From contig NZ_FCNX02000021.1 in NCBI RefSeq assembly GCF_001544835.2, positions 1 through 64,000 on the forward strand: a stretch of 64,000 nt of DNA. The letters run 5' to 3'. The notes beneath the pieces were generated by a model. It worked only from the letters and a program-made list of their open reading frames with translations, was not told where the DNA came from and did no database searches. The translations under genes were made by a program, and so were the position numbers. Source of the stretch: Caballeronia fortuita (lineage in GTDB: Bacteria > Pseudomonadota > Gammaproteobacteria > Burkholderiales > Burkholderiaceae). Positions 62,689 to 64,000 of the stretch are shown in pieces. How positions within the stretch are numbered: position 1 is the stretch's first letter; each line of letters opens with the position of its first letter.

Positions 62689-64000
62689 ATGAATCATGTC
62701 TATCGCATCGTCTGGAGCGCGAGTCTCGGCGCGTTTCAGGTGGTTTCGGAATTGGCGCACGCTCACGGCGCGAAGGAGCGCTCGCCCAGGCGCGCACGTC
62801 GCCGCCTGACGATGGCGCTTCGCGCGGCAGCCGGCACGGCGGCGCTCGCCGCGGGCTCGCACGCTCACGCAATGACCCTCATGACGACGCTCGATCTGCC
62901 GCCCGCGCCGCAGATGAATCTCGTCGCGGGGACACCGGCTTCGGGCCTCGGCTGGTCGTGGGACGGCCACAATCTATCGGTCGAGAGCGCGCAGAGCGCC
63001 GGCACGCCGGGGACGCTGACCAATCAGGGCGAATCCGTCGGCACGGTGACGAACGCTGGAAACGTAAGTATCGCTAACAATAGCGGCCTCGCGTTCGTTC
63101 CATCCGGAACCGGGTCCATGCTGATGACCATGCGCGGCAGCATCGCGTCGATCGTCAATCAGGGTTCCATGCCGACGTTGACGAACAACGGCGACATCGG
63201 CGCGGCGGACGGAACCGCCATCGCGAACAGCGGCGTCATAGGTTCGCTGAGCAACATCGATATCTACTCGGGAACCATCAGCGGAGCCATCGGCGTAGGG
63301 AACACCGGCACCATCGGCTCGTTCTACAACAGCTCGGTCGTCATGGGTACGCAGACGGCCATCCTGAACGACGGCGGGCAGATCGGCACGCTCACCAACG
63401 AGGGAACGAGCGCCACCATCGGCGGCGGGATGTACGGCATCGTGCTCGGCACGATCGGCTCGATCGACACCTTGCAGAACAGCGGGCTCATCAGCGGCGC
63501 GCAGGCGGCTATCGTCAATCGCGGTACGATCGGCACGCTGACCAACGCGGCGCCGGTCAGTCTGGTCGATTCGCTGCCCGGCAGCATCGGCGGCGGACCG
63601 GTCAGCGCCTTGCCGCTCTCCATGGCCATCGCCGTCCCGATCGATGACAGCATCCCCGGCGGCACGATCCAAAGCGCCCACGATGCCATCGACAATGCGG
63701 GTTCCATCGGCGCGCTCATCAATGGCGGCAGCATCCTCGCGGGCAACGTCGCGATCAACAACGCGGGCACGATCGGCACGCTCACCAACGCGGGAACGAT
63801 CAGCAGCATCAGCGGATTCGGCACGGCCGATATCGCCTCGACCGGCACGCTCCCCTACGCCGCACTGCCCGGCAGCGACGCCGCCATCTTCAACACAGGC
63901 CACATCGGCACGCTCGCCAATCAAGGGACGATCTCGGGTGAAGGCGCCGCAATCGTCAACACGGGTTCCATCGGCACGTTCGCGAACGACGGGCTCATCG
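62689..64000 (+). CDS. Autotransporter/adhesin with ESPR signal, 5' part only
   Basis: An open frame running off the window; 437 codons are visible. It starts with an extended signal peptide region of ESPR type (MNHVYRIVWSASLGAFQVVS), a linker with many Arg, and a second hydrophobic segment ending SHAHA near residue 63. The passenger is built of short units in which a turn such as GTIGTLTNAG is followed by I/V-x-N-x-G, as in beta-helical autotransporters. The ATG follows GGGGA. The beta-barrel domain lies outside the window. Confidence 0.88.
   Translation, partial: MNHVYRIVWSASLGAFQVVSELAHAHGAKERSPRRARRRLTMALRAAAGTAALAAGSHAHAMTLMTTLDLPPAPQMNLVAGTPASGLGWSWDGHNLSVESAQSAGTPGTLTNQGESVGTVTNAGNVSIANNSGLAFVPSGTGSMLMTMRGSIASIVNQGSMPTLTNNGDIGAADGTAIANSGVIGSLSNIDIYSGTISGAIGVGNTGTIGSFYNSSVVMGTQTAILNDGGQIGTLTNEGTSATIGGGMYGIVLGTIGSIDTLQNSGLISGAQAAIVNRGTIGTLTNAAPVSLVDSLPGSIGGGPVSALPLSMAIAVPIDDSIPGGTIQSAHDAIDNAGSIGALINGGSILAGNVAINNAGTIGTLTNAGTISSISGFGTADIASTGTLPYAALPGSDAAIFNTGHIGTLANQGTISGEGAAIVNTGSIGTFANDGLI

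Noticed and set aside
62974..63924. 316-aa minus-strand ORF in the autotransporter region
   Set aside because: Antisense to the repetitive passenger; its regularity mirrors the repeats on the plus strand.

Overview
High-GC DNA with Burkholderiaceae-type gene content, most likely from a Paraburkholderia or Caballeronia strain. The support is the cepacian-like exopolysaccharide genes, a five-gene curli operon, a trimeric molybdenum hydroxylase, an ESPR-type autotransporter signal and the codon use. No tRNA, rRNA, insertion sequence, integrase or CRISPR array was seen. The coding is typical chromosomal or chromid accessory gene content.

Layout. (1) 0.2-4.4 kb, minus: curli operon csgE-F-G-B-A ending in a clear intrinsic terminator. 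(2) 4.6-7.5 kb: a small motility and regulation patch with a frameshifted ycgR (flagellar brake), an MASE1-like membrane protein, two related small proteins and a winged-helix regulator. A palindromic operator-like motif is shared between the ycgR and regulator promoters. (3) 7.7-12.5 kb: TonB-dependent receptor, an Old Yellow Enzyme and lrgAB. (4) 12.5-14 kb: remnants, a terminator and a small membrane protein. (5) 14.3-21.9 kb, plus: an ECF sigma/anti-sigma pair leading a tightly coupled membrane-lipid operon (DUF1295 protein, two CFA-type methyltransferases, lipocalin, FAD oxidoreductase, DUF1365 protein). (6) 22.4-32.1 kb: two MFS transporters, a molybdenum hydroxylase, a 6-oxocamphor-hydrolase-like crotonase, an SMP-30 lactonase and a TetR regulator, tied together by repeated TGATCGATCA-type operators. 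(7) 32.2-36.1 kb: an SDR/EthD/HIBADH/EthD/bdcA operon facing bdcR, with two identical operators in the intergenic gap. (8) 36.2-59.6 kb, minus: an exopolysaccharide locus (priming transferase, ManC, flippase, three GT4 transferases, two tyrosine autokinases, Wzy-like polymerase, deacetylase, ATP-grasp enzyme, two beta-helix proteins) containing two GlxA-type regulators. (9) 60-64 kb: a frameshifted GT-C membrane transferase, a small membrane protein and the 5' part of a large autotransporter running off the window.

Together the window holds three surface or biofilm systems (curli, exopolysaccharide, autotransporter) with a flagellar brake, a probable envelope-stress lipid-remodelling regulon, and a catabolic locus whose key enzyme looks like a beta-diketone C-C hydrolase. 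The best candidates for undescribed biology are the sigma-controlled lipid operon at 14.3-21.7 kb and the diketone-hydrolase/molybdenum-hydroxylase cluster at 24.1-32.1 kb.
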